64,000 bases of DNA from an uncultured Bacteroidota bacterium (lineage in GTDB: Bacteria; Bacteroidota; Bacteroidia; Flavobacteriales; Flavobacteriaceae). Shown one piece after another: positions 27,087 to 36,412 of this stretch. The stretch's first letter is position 1, and every line of letters starts with the position of its first letter. The notes beneath the pieces are model-generated. The model searched no databases. It had not been told where the DNA came from and saw only the letters and a list, made by a program, of their open reading frames with translations. The stretch lies in contig CACHNE010000001.1 in the NCBI GenBank assembly GCA_902581145.1, positions 95,326-159,325 on the forward strand, given 5' to 3'. The position numbers and the translations under genes are program-made.

Positions 27087-27545
27087 TTAATTTTCTAAGA
27101 TATTAGAATTTAAGTCTCCGCTTAAAGTTGTTTTCGATAACTCATTATTTTTTGTAGTATCAAGTTTAATTTCCTGACTTCTTTTTGCTTTATCTTTTTT
27201 ATAATTTTCAATGCTATCCACAATAAACTCCCTATTAATCTCAAGTTTATTTAAAACTTGCTCATATATTTTCAAATATTTTTCTAAATCCTTAGAGTAA
27301 TACTCATTACTTAACACAAACTGAAGACTATCAATATTGTATTTTTTAAGTATATATCTTTTTGGCTTCATTCCATTGTTTTCTAGTATCCTTTTATTAA
27401 TCCCTTTTGAAACGCTAATTAATGACATGTCATATAAAACATCAACCATTTTTTCCTCTGTGATTAAATTATCTGGAACTAAATTTTCGTCATTGACAAA
27501 TCCACAGGAACAAAAAATAAGTAATATAAAAAGTGTTTTTTTCAT
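27087..27545 (-). CDS. DUF4296 lipoprotein
   Basis: A 152-residue protein with a lipoprotein signal (LLIFCSC, lipid-bearing Cys12 or Cys14). The domain has the DUF4296 pattern: PDNLITEEKMVDVLYDMSLI, then the MKPKRYILKKYNIDSLQF segment and a helix containing YSKDLEKYLKIYEQV. A lysine-rich tail follows. Function is unknown. It overlaps the end of the dihydroorotase gene by 4 nt (ATGA), so translation is probably coupled. The same neighbour is seen in other Flavobacteria, by memory. Confidence 0.88.
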   Translation of the reverse strand: MKKTLFILLIFCSCGFVNDENLVPDNLITEEKMVDVLYDMSLISVSKGINKRILENNGMKPKRYILKKYNIDSLQFVLSNEYYSKDLEKYLKIYEQVLNKLEINREFIVDSIENYKKDKAKRSQEIKLDTTKNNELSKTTLSGDLNSNILEN

Positions 27546-28882
27546 CTTTCAAACGTGATTTTCATTCCCTTACTAGATTCTATAATTTTTCCATTTGAAA
27601 AAACAAGATTACCATTAACCAATGTGTGTAATATTCTAGATTTAAATGTCTTATTTTCAAAAGGTGACCATTTGCACTTATAAAGTAAATTATCTTTTGA
27701 TACTTTCCAAGGGCTGTTGAGATCAAAAATTACTAAATCTGCATAAAAACCTTCTCTGATAAATCCTCTTTTTTCCACATCAAATAGAATTGCAGGGTTG
27801 TGACACATTTTTTGAACTATTTTTTCTAAGGAAATTTTTTCATCATGATATGCATGAAGCATTGAAACAAGCGAGTGTTGAACCAAAGGGCCGCCAGAGG
27901 GACATGAGATATATGGATTTTGTTTTTCCTGGATTGTATGTGGTGCATGATCTGTTGCTATCACATCAATTAAATCATTATTTAATGCGTCCCATAATTT
28001 TTCTCTGTCATTTGATGTCTTTACAGCCGGATTCCATTTAATTTTTGAACCAAACTTATCATAATCTTCATCACAAAAAGTCAAATGATGAATACATACT
28101 TCAGAAGTAATTTGTTTGTCTTTTAATTGAATTTTATTTGAAAATAATTCCAGTTCTTTAGCAGTGGACAGGTGAAAAACATGCAATCTTGCACCCGTTT
28201 TTTTTGCTAAAGCTACTGCCATACTAGAAGAAATAAAACATGCTTCTTCACTTCTGATTTTTGGATGGTAGTTAATTGGTATATTATCACCAAATGTTTC
28301 AATATGTAATTTTAAATTATCCTTTACAGTTTTTTCATCTTCACAATGAACTGCAATGGGAATATTAACATTTGAAAATATATTTTCCAAAGAATCAAGA
28401 TCATCGACAAGCATATTTCCGGTTGAAGACCCTAAAAATAATTTGACAGCCGGTACCTCTTTTGTGTTAATCTTTAATATTTCATCCAGATTAGAATTTG
28501 TTCCTCCAAACATAAAAGAATAGTTAGCTATAGAGTTTTCACTCGCGATATCATATTTATTGTTTAAAGCATCAATTGTTGTGGTGTTTGGCTGGGTGTT
28601 AGGCATTTCAAAAAAAGAGGTAATACCTCCAGCTACAGCAGACCTTGACTCTGAAAATATATTTCCTTTGTGAGTTAGTCCAGGTTCTCTAAAATGAACT
28701 TGATCGTCTATTAGTCCTGGGATAACAAAATTTCCTTCTGCATCTATGATCTTAGTATTTGGAAAATTAGGACTAATTGATTTAGAAATTTTAGATATAA
28801 AAAAATCTTCAATTAAAATATCTGATTCAAATATTTTTCCTTCACTTATAATATTTGCATTTTTGATTATTGTTCTCTTCAT
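27542..28882 (-). CDS. pyrC: Dihydroorotase (type I)
   Basis: A 446-residue amidohydrolase that closes carbamoyl-aspartate to dihydroorotate in pyrimidine synthesis. Metal-site and substrate segments: DDQVHFREPG (His63; the first His of the usual HxH is Gln61), FEMPNT, VHCEDEKT, LHVFHLST and ATDHAPHT with the catalytic Asp. The length fits class I enzymes; allantoinase is the main alternative family but pyrimidine synthesis is more likely for a core gene in this setting. It starts 3 nt after the glycosyltransferase gene ends. Confidence 0.9.
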   Translation of the reverse strand: MKRTIIKNANIISEGKIFESDILIEDFFISKISKSISPNFPNTKIIDAEGNFVIPGLIDDQVHFREPGLTHKGNIFSESRSAVAGGITSFFEMPNTQPNTTTIDALNNKYDIASENSIANYSFMFGGTNSNLDEILKINTKEVPAVKLFLGSSTGNMLVDDLDSLENIFSNVNIPIAVHCEDEKTVKDNLKLHIETFGDNIPINYHPKIRSEEACFISSSMAVALAKKTGARLHVFHLSTAKELELFSNKIQLKDKQITSEVCIHHLTFCDEDYDKFGSKIKWNPAVKTSNDREKLWDALNNDLIDVIATDHAPHTIQEKQNPYISCPSGGPLVQHSLVSMLHAYHDEKISLEKIVQKMCHNPAILFDVEKRGFIREGFYADLVIFDLNSPWKVSKDNLLYKCKWSPFENKTFKSRILHTLVNGNLVFSNGKIIESSKGMKITFER

Positions 28883-28885
28883 ATT

Positions 28886-29608
28886 TTAATTAAAAAAACT
28901 CTTAAATTTCATAGAGATAACTCCTAAAACAGCTTCTCCAATTATCGAACTGTTCAATTTTGATTTGCCAAATTTTCTATCAGTAAAAATTATAGGTATT
29001 TCCACTAGACGTAATTTCTTCAAAAATAGTTTAAATTTCATTTCAATTTGAAATGCATATCCGTTAAACTTTATTTCACGTAAATCTAATTTTTGTAGTG
29101 ATTTAACAGAGTAACATACAAATCCAGATGTGGGATCCATTATATTCATTCCTGTAATTAATCTAACGTAAAATGAGGCAAAATATGAAAGAATAATTCT
29201 TTGAAGAGGCCAATTAATCACATTTATGCCTTTTATATATCTTGAACCAATACAAATATCATTTTTTTCATTAACACATGTTTCGTAAAGCCTGAAAATA
29301 TCAGATGGGTTATGCGAAAAATCAGCATCCATAGAAATAATGTAATTGAAATCTTTATTTATTGCCCAATTGAAGCCTCTAAGATAAGCTGTTCCAAGAC
29401 CCATTTTTGATTCCCTAGTTATTAAATTAAGCTTATTGTTGTATTTTGATATTACTTCTTTAACTTTACTTGAAGTACCGTCTGGTGAGTTGTCATCAAC
29501 AACCAAGATATTAATGTCTTGATGAATATTAAATATTGATTCAATGATTTTGATAATATTTTCGCTTTCATTATATGTTGGAATTATTACTAAAACTTCA
29601 TTCATCAA
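28886..29608 (-). CDS. Polyprenol monophosphomannose synthase-like glycosyltransferase (GT2)
   Basis: A 240-residue GT2 enzyme. It has IPTYNESENI, VVDDNSPDGTS, the DxD motif MDADFSH and GSRYIKG, all as in dolichol-phosphate mannose synthase. There is no C-terminal membrane helix pair, so it belongs to the short, peripheral form. It should transfer mannose (or another hexose) from a nucleotide sugar to a polyprenyl phosphate at the inner membrane for later surface glycosylation. It heads a minus-strand unit with pyrC and is divergent from DUF4271. Confidence 0.92.
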   Translation of the reverse strand: MMNEVLVIIPTYNESENIIKIIESIFNIHQDINILVVDDNSPDGTSSKVKEVISKYNNKLNLITRESKMGLGTAYLRGFNWAINKDFNYIISMDADFSHNPSDIFRLYETCVNEKNDICIGSRYIKGINVINWPLQRIILSYFASFYVRLITGMNIMDPTSGFVCYSVKSLQKLDLREIKFNGYAFQIEMKFKLFLKKLRLVEIPIIFTDRKFGKSKLNSSIIGEAVLGVISMKFKSFFN

Positions 29609-29664
29609 GTTGTTTTTTGCAAAAATATTATTTTTTACTTTAAAAGATAATTTAATAAATAATT

Positions 29665-30288
29665 ATGATTAGAGAAATAATTTCAAATGACTCATTGACA
29701 TTAATATTATTTGGTTCTCTTTTTCTTCTAATTATTTTAAAAAAAATTGATTCAAATATATTTTATCAAAATTTAAGTTTTTTTCACAGAGATTTAAGAA
29801 ATAGTTTCTCTAACAATCTTTTTGGAATTAAATTACCTGATATTATTTATAAAATTTTATTTGTTTCAAATCTGTCGTTACTATTGACATTTTTTTATAA
29901 TCAGAATTTTGATTTTTCTATTTACTTTAAATACTTTAAATATCTCATTATTTTTTTTCTATTAAAAATCCTATTTGATGTTATTATTGGAGGTTTATTT
30001 TCATTAAATAACATGATGAGAAACTATATTTATCTAAAGTTTGTTTATAATAATTCATTGGGAATTTTAATTCTATTTTTTAATTTTTTTATTGCCTATT
30101 CAATTTTTGATAATCAAAATATAACTTTAATTTTTGTCTCATTTTCTGTATTATATTTTATATACTGCTATTTTTCAATTTATTTTTCTATGAAAAAAGC
30201 TATTTATAAAAATTGGTTTTATTTTATTTTGTATCTTTGCACACTTGAAATTATACCTTATTACTATTTGATTAGTAATGTTTTATAA
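29665..30288 (+). CDS. DUF4271 integral membrane protein
   Basis: A 207-residue very hydrophobic protein with about six membrane segments (near 10-27, 60-78, 87-110, 128-148, 150-175 and 184-205). The family DUF4271 is confined to Bacteroidota and often lies directly before hemD, as here, with a gap of 14 nt to the chosen hemD start. Its role is unknown; a link to heme or membrane biogenesis can only be guessed from position. Base composition is extremely AT-rich even for this window. Confidence 0.83.
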   Translation: MIREIISNDSLTLILFGSLFLLIILKKIDSNIFYQNLSFFHRDLRNSFSNNLFGIKLPDIIYKILFVSNLSLLLTFFYNQNFDFSIYFKYFKYLIIFFLLKILFDVIIGGLFSLNNMMRNYIYLKFVYNNSLGILILFFNFFIAYSIFDNQNITLIFVSFSVLYFIYCYFSIYFSMKKAIYKNWFYFILYLCTLEIIPYYYLISNVL

Positions 30289-30302
30289 AATTGAGTGGCC
30301 AA

Positions 30303-31052
30303 ATGAAAGTTAAAACAATACTTGTTTCTCAACCCCGTCCAAAGCTTGAGAATTCTCCTTTTTTGGATTTACAAAAAAGGAGAAAGTTAAAAATTGACTT
30401 TATTCCATTTATTCACGTTAAAGGCGCTACGGTTAAAGAAATAAGACTTCAAAAAATAGACTTAACTAAGTTTTCAGCGATAATTTTAACAAGTAGATAC
30501 GCTGTTGACCACTACTTTAGAATCTGCGAGAAAATGAGATTTAAAGTACCAGATTCAATGAAATATTTTTGTCAATCTGAAGTAGTTGCTCTATACCTTC
30601 AAAATCATGTGGTATACAGAAAGAGGAAAATTTATGTTGGAAAAAGGACTTTCAAAGATCTCTGTCCATTAATTACAAAACACAAAAACGAATCATTCCT
30701 TTTACCTACTACAGATAAATTAAAACCAGAAGTTCCAAAACTTCTTGATGAATTAGAAATTAAATGGAGACAATCTGTTTTTTACAAAACCGTCATAAGC
30801 GACTTATCTCATTTAGCTGATGTAACTTATGATGTACTAGTTTTTTATAGTCCCTCAGGAATTGAATCATTATTTCACAATTTTCCTGATTTTAAGCAAA
30901 ATAATACAAGAATAGCAGTTTTTGGAGCGATAACTAAAAAAGCTGTTGAAGACAAAGGATTAAATGTTGACATCTATGCCCCTTCTCCAAAATTTCCATC
31001 AATGTCTATGGCTTTAGATAATTATATACTAAAGGCAAATAAAAAGAAGTAA
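30303..31052 (+). CDS. hemD: Uroporphyrinogen-III synthase
   Basis: A 249-residue HemD, which closes hydroxymethylbilane to uroporphyrinogen III in heme synthesis. The sequence has the flavobacterial HemD pattern: MKVKTILVSQPRPK, FIHVKGATVKEIR, AIILTSRYAVDH, KYFCQSEVVA and DVLVFYSPSGIESLF. I chose the ATG at 30303; a TTG at 30291 is in frame but less likely. It follows the DUF4271 gene and converges with pckA after 3 nt. A TATCTTTG element at 30232-30239 inside the DUF4271 gene could be an internal promoter. Confidence 0.92.
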   Translation: MKVKTILVSQPRPKLENSPFLDLQKRRKLKIDFIPFIHVKGATVKEIRLQKIDLTKFSAIILTSRYAVDHYFRICEKMRFKVPDSMKYFCQSEVVALYLQNHVVYRKRKIYVGKRTFKDLCPLITKHKNESFLLPTTDKLKPEVPKLLDELEIKWRQSVFYKTVISDLSHLADVTYDVLVFYSPSGIESLFHNFPDFKQNNTRIAVFGAITKKAVEDKGLNVDIYAPSPKFPSMSMALDNYILKANKKK

Positions 31053-31055
31053 TTT

Positions 31056-32666
31056 TTATTTGGTGTTTGGAGCTCCTGATAAAATCTGATCATCTGCTTC
31101 ATTGGAAAATTTTTCAAAATTCTTAATAAATGCAGATGATAGCATATATGCCTTCTCATAATATTTTAAGTCATTATTCCATGTCTGTCTGGGACTTAAA
31201 ACACTGGTTGGTACATCAGGACATACTCTTGGCTGCATTAAATTAAAAACCGAATGAATATGATAATTACCATTATTTAATTTATCAAGTTTACCTGACA
31301 TAGCAGCATTTATCATCGCTCTGGTATATTTTAGCTCCATTCTTTTACCAATTCCAAATGGACCACCTGTCCAACCTGTATTTACTAACCATACATCAAC
31401 TGCAGATTCTTTCATTTTTTTGATTAACATTTTTGCATAAACAGTTGGGTGAAGGGGCATAAAAGGGGCTCCAAAACATGCTGAAAATGAAGGGACGGGT
31501 TCATCAACTCCGTCCTCAGTTCCAGCTAATTTTGAAGTATAGCCTGAAATAAAATGATAAGCAGATTGACTCGGAGTTAGTTTTGATATAGGCGGTAAAA
31601 CACCAAAAGCGTCTGCAGTTAAAAAGAAAATATTTTTTGGATTATTTCCTATTGAAGGTAGCTTGATATTACTAATAAAGCTAATAGGATAACTAACCCT
31701 TGAGTTTTGAGTTATTGTTTTATTTTTAAAATCAACCTCACCGGTATTATCAATAATGACGTTTTCCAGTAAAGCTCCTCTCTTTATGGCAGCAAAAATT
31801 TCAGGTTCTTTTTCCTTTGAAAGATTTAATACTTTGGCATAGCAACCACCTTCAAAATTAAAGATATTGTCATCTTGATCCCAGCCATGCTCATCATCCC
31901 CAATTAATTTTCTTGAGGAATCGGTTGACAAAGTAGTTTTTCCCGTACCAGAAAGACCAAAGAAAATTGATGTGTCACCATTCTCTCCTGAGTTTGCACT
32001 GCAATGCATTGGTAACACATTTTTCTGAACAGGTAAAGTGAAATTTAAAACAGAAAAAATTCCTTTTTTGATCTCACCAGTGTATCCGGTTCCACCAATT
32101 ATAATAATTTTCTTTGAAAAATTAATAATTGAGAAATTTTTATTATCAACACCATCTTCTACAGGATTTGCATAAAAATTTGGAGCAGATATCACAGTCC
32201 ATTCTATTTCAAATTTCTCGTTCTTTTCAGGTCTTAAAAACATATTATGAGAAAAAATATCACTCCATGCATATTCACATATTGTTCTAAGGTTTAGTCT
32301 ATTTTTTTGAGATGCGCATGCATAGCAATCTCTAACATACAGCTCTTTTCCACTAAGATGATTTATGATCTTTGCAAATAAATTGTCAAATACATTTGAA
32401 TCAATTGGTCTGTTTATATGACCCCACCATACTTTATCCTTTGTTATTTTGTCAGAAACGATATAACGATCTTTTGGAGAACGGCCTGTGAATTTCCCAG
32501 TATTAATTGCTAAAACATTCTTATTTGTTAAAACTCCATGATTGTTGTTAATACATATGTTGTAAAGAGTTTCAACGGAAAGATTATAATTAATTTTAGC
32601 ATCAATTATCCCATAATCTTCTAATGAAATTGTATGTTTTTCTAAATCGTTTGAGTTTCGATTCAT
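31056..32666 (-). CDS. pckA: Phosphoenolpyruvate carboxykinase (ATP)
   Basis: A 536-residue enzyme that converts oxaloacetate and ATP to PEP and CO2 for gluconeogenesis. It has the P-loop GLSGTGKTTLS, the metal-binding DDEHGWD, the TGRSPKDRYIV segment near residue 55 that binds substrate, and NTGWTGGPFGIGKRM near the C-terminus. The length is standard for the ATP-type enzyme. It is a single minus-strand gene, divergent from the saccharopine dehydrogenase gene across a 97-nt gap holding inverted repeats. Confidence 0.97.
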   Translation of the reverse strand: MNRNSNDLEKHTISLEDYGIIDAKINYNLSVETLYNICINNNHGVLTNKNVLAINTGKFTGRSPKDRYIVSDKITKDKVWWGHINRPIDSNVFDNLFAKIINHLSGKELYVRDCYACASQKNRLNLRTICEYAWSDIFSHNMFLRPEKNEKFEIEWTVISAPNFYANPVEDGVDNKNFSIINFSKKIIIIGGTGYTGEIKKGIFSVLNFTLPVQKNVLPMHCSANSGENGDTSIFFGLSGTGKTTLSTDSSRKLIGDDEHGWDQDDNIFNFEGGCYAKVLNLSKEKEPEIFAAIKRGALLENVIIDNTGEVDFKNKTITQNSRVSYPISFISNIKLPSIGNNPKNIFFLTADAFGVLPPISKLTPSQSAYHFISGYTSKLAGTEDGVDEPVPSFSACFGAPFMPLHPTVYAKMLIKKMKESAVDVWLVNTGWTGGPFGIGKRMELKYTRAMINAAMSGKLDKLNNGNYHIHSVFNLMQPRVCPDVPTSVLSPRQTWNNDLKYYEKAYMLSSAFIKNFEKFSNEADDQILSGAPNTK

Positions 32667-32719
32667 AAATAGTTTTTCAATAGAGTGAAATACTAAAATT
32701 AATCTAAATAATTTAATTA

Positions 32720-32754
32720 TTAGTAATATTAATTTACTAATATTATACAGTAAA
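32720..32754. promoter_or_regulatory. Inverted-repeat cluster, possible Lrp-type operator
   Basis: TTAGTA (32720-32725) pairs with TACTAA (32735-32740), and TTTACT (32733-32738) pairs with AGTAAA (32749-32754), giving three alternating half-sites just before the saccharopine dehydrogenase start at 32764. The Lrp-family gene downstream is a candidate binder. AT-rich sequence makes chance repeats possible. Confidence 0.35.
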
Positions 32755-32763
32755 TCGTATCAC

Positions 32764-34092
32764 ATGAGAAATGTTTTGATCGTTGGTGCAGGAAAATCTT
32801 CTCCTTACCTGATTAAATATTTATTAGATAAATCTCAAGAACAAAATCTTTGTTTGCACATTACTGATATTAAAATTGATCATCTCCTACATTACAAAAA
32901 AAACAACAGGTGTTCAGTTTCGACAATAAATATTTTAGACAGTAATGAAAGAGAAGAATTTTTATTAAAAAACGATATAATTATTTCAATGCTACCTGCA
33001 AGACTACACATGATACTTGCTAACACATGTCTCAAGCTCAAAAAAAATTTAATCACCGCATCGTATGTTAGTGATGAAATGAGAAGCATCAATAAAAGCG
33101 TAAAAGAAAGAAATTTAATTTTTTTGAATGAGATGGGTCTTGACCCTGGTATAGACCATATGAGCGCAAAAAAAATAATAGATAAACTTAAGGATAATAG
33201 TTGTTCTATATACTCTTTCAAATCATATACAGGTGGTTTAATTGCCCCTGAGAGTGATAATAATTCATGGAATTATAAGTTTACATGGAATCCCAGAAAT
33301 GTTATCTTAGCAGGTCAAGGCTCCCCTGCTAAATTCATTGAAAATAAAAAATATAAATACTTACCATATAATAGACTTTTTAAAAATACCGAAAGAATAA
33401 ATATTAATGAATATGGTGAATTTGATGTATACCCAAATAGGGACTCATTGAAGTATAGGGAAATTTATGATTTGGATGATATTGAAACAATGATTAGGGG
33501 AACTATCAGAAAAGTAGGTTTTCCAAACTCATGGGATATGCTTATAAGGTTAGGATTAACCGATGACAGCTTTAAGATGTTTGATTGTAAAGACTTGTCT
33601 TATAGAGATTTTTTAAATCGTTTTCTTCCGTATAATAAATCTTTAACTGTTGAAGAAAAGGTTAAAAATTTATTAAATATAAATGAGAAAGATTTAGATT
33701 GGGTTAAGCTTAATGAAATTAATCTGTTTAGCAATTCAGAGAAAATTCCTTTTGAAAAAGCTTCTCCAGCACAAATTTTAGAGCATATATTAAAAGAAGC
33801 ATGGCGGTTGGAGTGTAATGACAAAGATATGATAGTGATGTATCACGAATTCAAATACAGAGATAATTTAAATAAGCAAAAGACTACTGTGTCAACAATG
33901 GCATGTATCGGAGAGGATAGTACATTTACAGCAATGGCTAAAACAGTAGGTTTGCCACTTGCAATTTCATGTTTAATGATTTTAAATGGTCAAATAAATT
34001 CTCTAGGTGTTCAAACTCCAGTTATTAAAGAAATTTACGAGCCGGTTTTGAAAGAACTAGAAAGTTTTGGAATTTTATTTAACGAAATATGA
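32764..34092 (+). CDS. Saccharopine dehydrogenase family protein
   Basis: A 442-residue protein with an N-terminal Rossmann domain (VLIVGAGKSSPYLIKYL) and the saccharopine reductase fold: MLPARLHMILA, NEMGLDPGIDHMSA, SYTGGLIAPE, NSWNYKFTWNPRNV, then TMACIGEDSTFTAMAKTVGLPLAI. Such enzymes make or split saccharopine, linking lysine with 2-aminoadipate semialdehyde. In Flavobacteria the usual role inferred is lysine catabolism. It is followed at once by an Lrp/AsnC regulator gene, and the glutaryl-CoA dehydrogenase-like enzyme at 17.4 kb could act lower in the same route. Confidence 0.92.
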   Translation: MRNVLIVGAGKSSPYLIKYLLDKSQEQNLCLHITDIKIDHLLHYKKNNRCSVSTINILDSNEREEFLLKNDIIISMLPARLHMILANTCLKLKKNLITASYVSDEMRSINKSVKERNLIFLNEMGLDPGIDHMSAKKIIDKLKDNSCSIYSFKSYTGGLIAPESDNNSWNYKFTWNPRNVILAGQGSPAKFIENKKYKYLPYNRLFKNTERININEYGEFDVYPNRDSLKYREIYDLDDIETMIRGTIRKVGFPNSWDMLIRLGLTDDSFKMFDCKDLSYRDFLNRFLPYNKSLTVEEKVKNLLNINEKDLDWVKLNEINLFSNSEKIPFEKASPAQILEHILKEAWRLECNDKDMIVMYHEFKYRDNLNKQKTTVSTMACIGEDSTFTAMAKTVGLPLAISCLMILNGQINSLGVQTPVIKEIYEPVLKELESFGILFNEI

Positions 34093-34096
34093 TATT

Positions 34097-34546
34097 TTGA
34101 AATTAGACGGTATAGATAAAAAAATTCTAAAAATGCTTATGGAAAATTCAAGAAGACCTATTCTTGAAATAGCGAAAAATATTGGCATTTCTGGAGCGGC
34201 AATACATCAAAGACTTAGAAAACTTGAATCGAAAAATTTAATAATTGGCTCTAGTATAATAGTTAACACCAAAGTTCTTGGGTATACTACCATGGCATTT
34301 ATTGGTATTTTTTTAGATAAAGCAACTAATAATAAAATAGTGGTTAATCAGCTAAAAGAAATTCCAGAAATTTTAGAATGTCATTATACAACAGGTGATT
34401 GGAGCGTACTTGCAAAGCTAATCTGCAAGGATAATGAAGATCTTATGGAAATTCTAACAAAAAAAATTCAAACAATTCAGGGGGTTTCCAGAACAGAAAC
34501 ATATATATCTCTTGAACAACAAATAAACAGGCAAATAAGCTTATAA
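34097..34546 (+). CDS. Lrp/AsnC-family transcriptional regulator
   Basis: A protein of about 149 residues. An N-terminal helix-turn-helix ([32 protein letters not shown], described here in short pieces: [10 protein letters not shown] and [10 protein letters not shown]) is followed by the amino-acid-sensing RAM domain ending [11 protein letters not shown]. No ATG is available: I chose TTG at 34097 ([11 protein letters not shown]), 4 nt after the previous stop; TTG at 34067 is also in frame and would overlap that gene. It probably senses lysine or a related amino acid and controls the linked saccharopine dehydrogenase gene. Confidence 0.88.
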   Translation: MKLDGIDKKILKMLMENSRRPILEIAKNIGISGAAIHQRLRKLESKNLIIGSSIIVNTKVLGYTTMAFIGIFLDKATNNKIVVNQLKEIPEILECHYTTGDWSVLAKLICKDNEDLMEILTKKIQTIQGVSRTETYISLEQQINRQISL

Positions 34547-34568
34547 TATTTATTTATATTTATTTGAA

Positions 34569-34576
34569 TATATTTG
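34569..34576 (+). promoter_or_regulatory. -7 element for the choice-of-anchor B lipoprotein
   Basis: TATATTTG, 19 nt before the start codon at 34596, fits TAnnTTTG. No well-placed TTG. Confidence 0.4.
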
Positions 34577-34595
34577 CCCTTCCTTAATAATTCTT

Positions 34596-36095
34596 ATGAA
34601 TATTAGTGTAATAACAAATTATATATTTATTATTTCGATAATCTTTATTGCTATTAATTTACAGAGTTGTCAAAACGAGTCAATTGATCAAAATTATGGT
34701 GATAATGATAATGACGGATATTCTGATTTAATAGACAACTGCCCTTTTGACTCTAATCCAGATCAGATTGATAGTAATTACGATGGTATTGGAGATTTAT
34801 GCTCTGATATTGATAATGATGGGATAATCGATGGCGATGATAATTGTCCATCAAACTTTAATCCAAATCAAGCTGATAATGATGGTGACGGAATTGGAGA
34901 TACATGTGATCTTGTTGATTTTACCTCTTTACAGTGTACTGACGGATTTGCAGGAATTTATCCATGCAGTGGTTATAATTTATTGGGTCATTTATCAATT
35001 GAGGACTTGTGTATAGATTTTCAAGAAAATACAAGAGTTAATGATTCATGGGGATGGAAAGACAACGTAACGGGAAAAGAATATGCTATAGTTGGACTCT
35101 CTTCACATACTTCTTTTGTTGATATGAGTGATCCGGATAACTTGTTATTGATAGGAATCCTGCCTACTGCGTCAGTTAATAGTATTTGGAGAGATATAAA
35201 AGTTTATAATAATTATGCATTTATTGTTAGTGAAGCCTCTAATCATGGCATGCAAATTTTTGATTTAACAAGATTAAGGAATTCTGAAAATATTCCGACT
35301 GTATTTAATTCTGATTCTCATTTTACAGATTTTGGAAGGGCTCATAATATTGTTATTAATGAGGAAACTGGATATGCTTATCCTGTTGGAAATCAAGATC
35401 CTGGAAGAAGTTTTTCAAGAGATCCTGGGCATGAAGGTGGTATGTTTGATGGAGGTCCTATATTTGTTAATATACAGAACCCTACATCTCCTACTTTAGA
35501 AGGAGGTTTCAGTGATACAGGTTACTGCCATGATGCTCAAGCTGTAATATATAATGGCCCTGACTCTGATCATTTAGGTAAAGAAATTATTATCGGAAGT
35601 AATGCACAGCATGTTGATATTGTTGATGTCACCGATAAACTAAATCCTATTTTGATATCGACAATTGTATATGATAATGTACATTATACTCATCAAGGTT
35701 GGCTAACAGAAGATCACAAATATTTTATAGTTGGAGATGAGTTAGATGAGACTGCTGATGGAATAAATACAAGAAGCATAGTTTTAAATTTAACAGATTT
35801 AGATAATCCTGTTGTTCATTTTGACTACATTGGACCAACTCTAGCAATTGATCATAATGGATATGTAGTCGAAAATAGTTTTTATTTGGCAAGCTATAAA
35901 GCGGGGCTCAGAGAAATTGATATCAGTCAAATTGAATCTGAGATAATGACTGAAGTTGCTTACTTTGATTCATATCCTCAAGCAGACGGTACAGGTTTTA
36001 GCGGAGCTTGGAGTGTATTCCCTTTCCATGAAAGCAGAAACATTATAATCAGTGATATACAAAATGGTCTTTTTATTGTAAAAAGAGGAGATTAA
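34596..36095 (+). CDS. Lipoprotein with thrombospondin type 3 repeats and choice-of-anchor B / LVIVD beta-propeller
   Basis: A 499-residue surface lipoprotein (lipid-bearing Cys25 in NLQSC). Residues 35-110 hold calcium-binding thrombospondin type 3 repeats ([42 protein letters not shown]). From about 130 the protein is the choice-of-anchor B type: repeats of the form [26 protein letters not shown] and LNLTDLDNP suggest LVIVD-type propeller blades. HAHN-like motifs ([40 protein letters not shown]) recur and are typical. No enzymatic role is known. It is a single gene with a possible -7 element upstream. Confidence 0.87.
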   Translation: MNISVITNYIFIISIIFIAINLQSCQNESIDQNYGDNDNDGYSDLIDNCPFDSNPDQIDSNYDGIGDLCSDIDNDGIIDGDDNCPSNFNPNQADNDGDGIGDTCDLVDFTSLQCTDGFAGIYPCSGYNLLGHLSIEDLCIDFQENTRVNDSWGWKDNVTGKEYAIVGLSSHTSFVDMSDPDNLLLIGILPTASVNSIWRDIKVYNNYAFIVSEASNHGMQIFDLTRLRNSENIPTVFNSDSHFTDFGRAHNIVINEETGYAYPVGNQDPGRSFSRDPGHEGGMFDGGPIFVNIQNPTSPTLEGGFSDTGYCHDAQAVIYNGPDSDHLGKEIIIGSNAQHVDIVDVTDKLNPILISTIVYDNVHYTHQGWLTEDHKYFIVGDELDETADGINTRSIVLNLTDLDNPVVHFDYIGPTLAIDHNGYVVENSFYLASYKAGLREIDISQIESEIMTEVAYFDSYPQADGTGFSGAWSVFPFHESRNIIISDIQNGLFIVKRGD

Positions 36096-36097
36096 AA

Positions 36098-36412
36098 TTA
36101 CTTTATAAATCTTTTATTAGAAATTATAATAAAATAAGGCCATGGAATACAAATAGCGATAGCATAAATTATTGCACTGGTTTCGATATTAAAAAATATA
36201 GTTGAAATAAAATAAATGATTGCTGTATAAAGTGAAACATTTAGCATAAATCTTCTAAAAAATTTCAGGTAATTTATCAAATCAAATCTGTTTTTTTCGT
36301 CTTTTGACATTGTATTATAACCAGCCAATAAAACATCTGCATTCTTTTCATTAACAATATAACCGCTAAGGGCTATGAGTAAAGATGTAAAAATCACAGC
36401 AAATATCATCAT
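36098..36412 (-). CDS. DUF3784 small membrane protein
   Basis: A 104-residue protein with three predicted membrane helices (about 2-20, 56-74 and 78-96). The segment ADVLLAGYNTMSKDEKNRFD between the first two is the DUF3784 signature. Function unknown. Its start overlaps the leuS stop by 4 nt (ATGA), so the two are co-translated, and it converges with the preceding lipoprotein gene after 2 nt. Confidence 0.82.
   Translation of the reverse strand: MMIFAVIFTSLLIALSGYIVNEKNADVLLAGYNTMSKDEKNRFDLINYLKFFRRFMLNVSLYTAIIYFISTIFFNIETSAIIYAIAICIPWPYFIIISNKRFIK

Noticed and set aside
27542-28882. Allantoinase rather than dihydroorotase
   Set aside because: The segments HFREPG, FEMPNT and ATDHAPHT with core-gene context favour pyrimidine synthesis; Gln for the first His is, by memory, usual in Bacteroidota.
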